64,000 nt of DNA from Verrucomicrobiota bacterium (GTDB lineage: Bacteria; Verrucomicrobiota; Verrucomicrobiia; CAIQCK01): NCBI GenBank assembly GCA_016235595.1, contig JACRJX010000048.1:297519-361518 (forward strand). The letters are read 5' to 3'. A model generated the notes under the pieces. The model was not told the origin of the DNA. It saw only the letters and a program-made list of their open reading frames with translations, and made no database searches. Positions 62,963-64,000 of the stretch are shown piece after piece (position 1 is the stretch's first letter; each line of letters begins with the position of its first letter). Made by a program: the position numbers and the translations under genes.

Positions 62963-63137
62963 GAACTTCCTCACTTCCACTCAATCGCCGACAGTTGCCG
63001 GGTTGGTCGGCGTAGAAGATGTCGAGGTCATATGTCTGTTCCGGGCAGCCGTGGAGCGTGGCCGCGAAACCGCCGATGACCACGTAGTCCACGCGATGGC
63101 GGTTCAGCGCCTTGATGATTTTTCGCGGATCGAACAC
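62952..63137 (-). pseudogene. Nucleotidyltransferase fragment
   Basis: This 61-codon frame starts MFDPRKIIKALNRHRVDYVV and continues VIGGFAATLHGCPEQTYDLD, the N-terminal part of an MNT/AbiEii-type nucleotidyltransferase with the GG(F/S) and DxD-like (DLDI) motifs. Intact relatives run to about 150-180 residues. Here the sequence goes out of frame after DIFYADQP and stops at VHDF, running into the start of the TonB_C gene. A frameshift or deletion is likely. The frame overlaps the small gene upstream by 34 bases. Confidence 0.6.
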
Positions 63138-63286
63138 AGGATGCGCTGCTCCTTGGCTTTACGGTCCACCTGCGGCCACTGGCCCTTCGCCTCCACGTCG
63201 CGCAACGCAGCCATCAGTGTCTCGATGCGCTCGTCCGGCGTCTTGCGCAAGTTGCGCCGCAAGGTTTCTTCCAGATGCAGGTTCAT
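63104..63286 (-). CDS. Small partner gene of the nucleotidyltransferase fragment
   Basis: This 60-aa protein (MNLHLEETLRRNLRKTPDER onward) is helical and charged and overlaps the nucleotidyltransferase frame. Small genes of this sort precede nucleotidyltransferase genes in several genomes, possibly as a toxin-antitoxin-like pair (recalled, not checked). With its partner truncated, it is likely a remnant. An upstream GTG at 63298 is possible, but the ATG at 63286 is preferred. Confidence 0.45.
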   Translation of the reverse strand: MNLHLEETLRRNLRKTPDERIETLMAALRDVEAKGQWPQVDRKAKEQRILCSIREKSSRR

Positions 63287-63366
63287 CGCTGCAAACACTA
63301 ACAGAACGCGCCTCCGCTAACAACCCGACTGTTTGCGCCTCTGCCAGATTCCGCCGCCAAATGTCG

Positions 63367-64000
<634 letters not shown>

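Overview
The window is about 64 kb of a GC-rich bacterial chromosome. Its gene content points to Verrucomicrobiota, or more broadly the Planctomycetota-Verrucomicrobiota-Chlamydiota group. The pointers are a DUF1549/DUF1553 protein followed by a DUF1501 protein and two PPC-domain proteins, a Tat-exported Gfo/Idh/MocA oxidoreductase, an HzsA-like di-heme protein, small predicted lipoproteins, CcsA/ResB cytochrome c maturation, and many secreted sugar and ester hydrolases. This placement is inference from gene content; no rRNA, tRNA or other phylogenetic marker was seen apart from the C-terminal part of GMP synthase at the right edge.

Layout. 1-4.8 kb: an M6-like protease cut by the left edge, an OmpR-type two-component system, a divergent LTXXQ (Spy/CpxP-like) periplasmic protein and two small genes ending in a lipoprotein. 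4.8-8.3 kb: the CcsA/ResB pair for cytochrome c maturation. 8.4-13.2 kb: a subtilase, an SPFH membrane protein with a ribbon-helix-helix partner, and galactokinase. 13.2-18.1 kb: an esterase-like hydrolase and a NarL-type two-component system. 18.3-26.3 kb: DUF1549/DUF1553, DUF1501 and two paralogous PPC proteins, with inverted repeats between them. 26.3-30.6 kb: YjbQ, a tightly overlapping HAD / unknown / PfkB-kinase operon, a DUF6485-like protein and a DUF3267-like membrane zincin. 30.6-36.4 kb: Gfo/Idh oxidoreductase, DegT aminotransferase and the HzsA-like protein. 36.5-44.0 kb: a carbohydrate and ester patch (SGNH hydrolase, GH29 fucosidase, UroD-like protein, PhoD, ceramidase-like protein, FucP-type transporter). 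44.0-47.9 kb: a membrane protein, a cupin, CorA, a rhodanese and DUF1573.

48.1-52.9 kb holds the most notable system: two minus-strand genes overlapping by 4 bases, first a SIR2-like protein (440 aa), then a 1172-aa protein with an N-terminal KaiC/RadA-like ATPase domain, what looks like a second, degenerate RecA-like domain, and about 600 unrecognised C-terminal residues. Base composition is visibly lower in GC than the flanks. SIR2-like proteins paired with large NTPases are a recurrent design in anti-phage systems, so this is proposed as a candidate, possibly undescribed, SIR2-KaiC defence operon. No function has been shown.

53.4-64 kb: a transmembrane Ser/Thr kinase with a probable beta-helix C-terminus facing a convergent FHA-domain gene, an NHL-type propeller, a dicarboxylate/amino-acid symporter with an alanine-rich insertion, a glutamate-racemase-like protein with an apparent signal peptide, a TonB-C-like lipoprotein, a decayed nucleotidyltransferase with a small partner, and the C-terminal part of GMP synthase. 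Long open frames opposite the real genes are common in this GC-rich sequence and were left out. Gene starts were chosen from ribosome binding sites, signal peptides and overlaps visible in the sequence.
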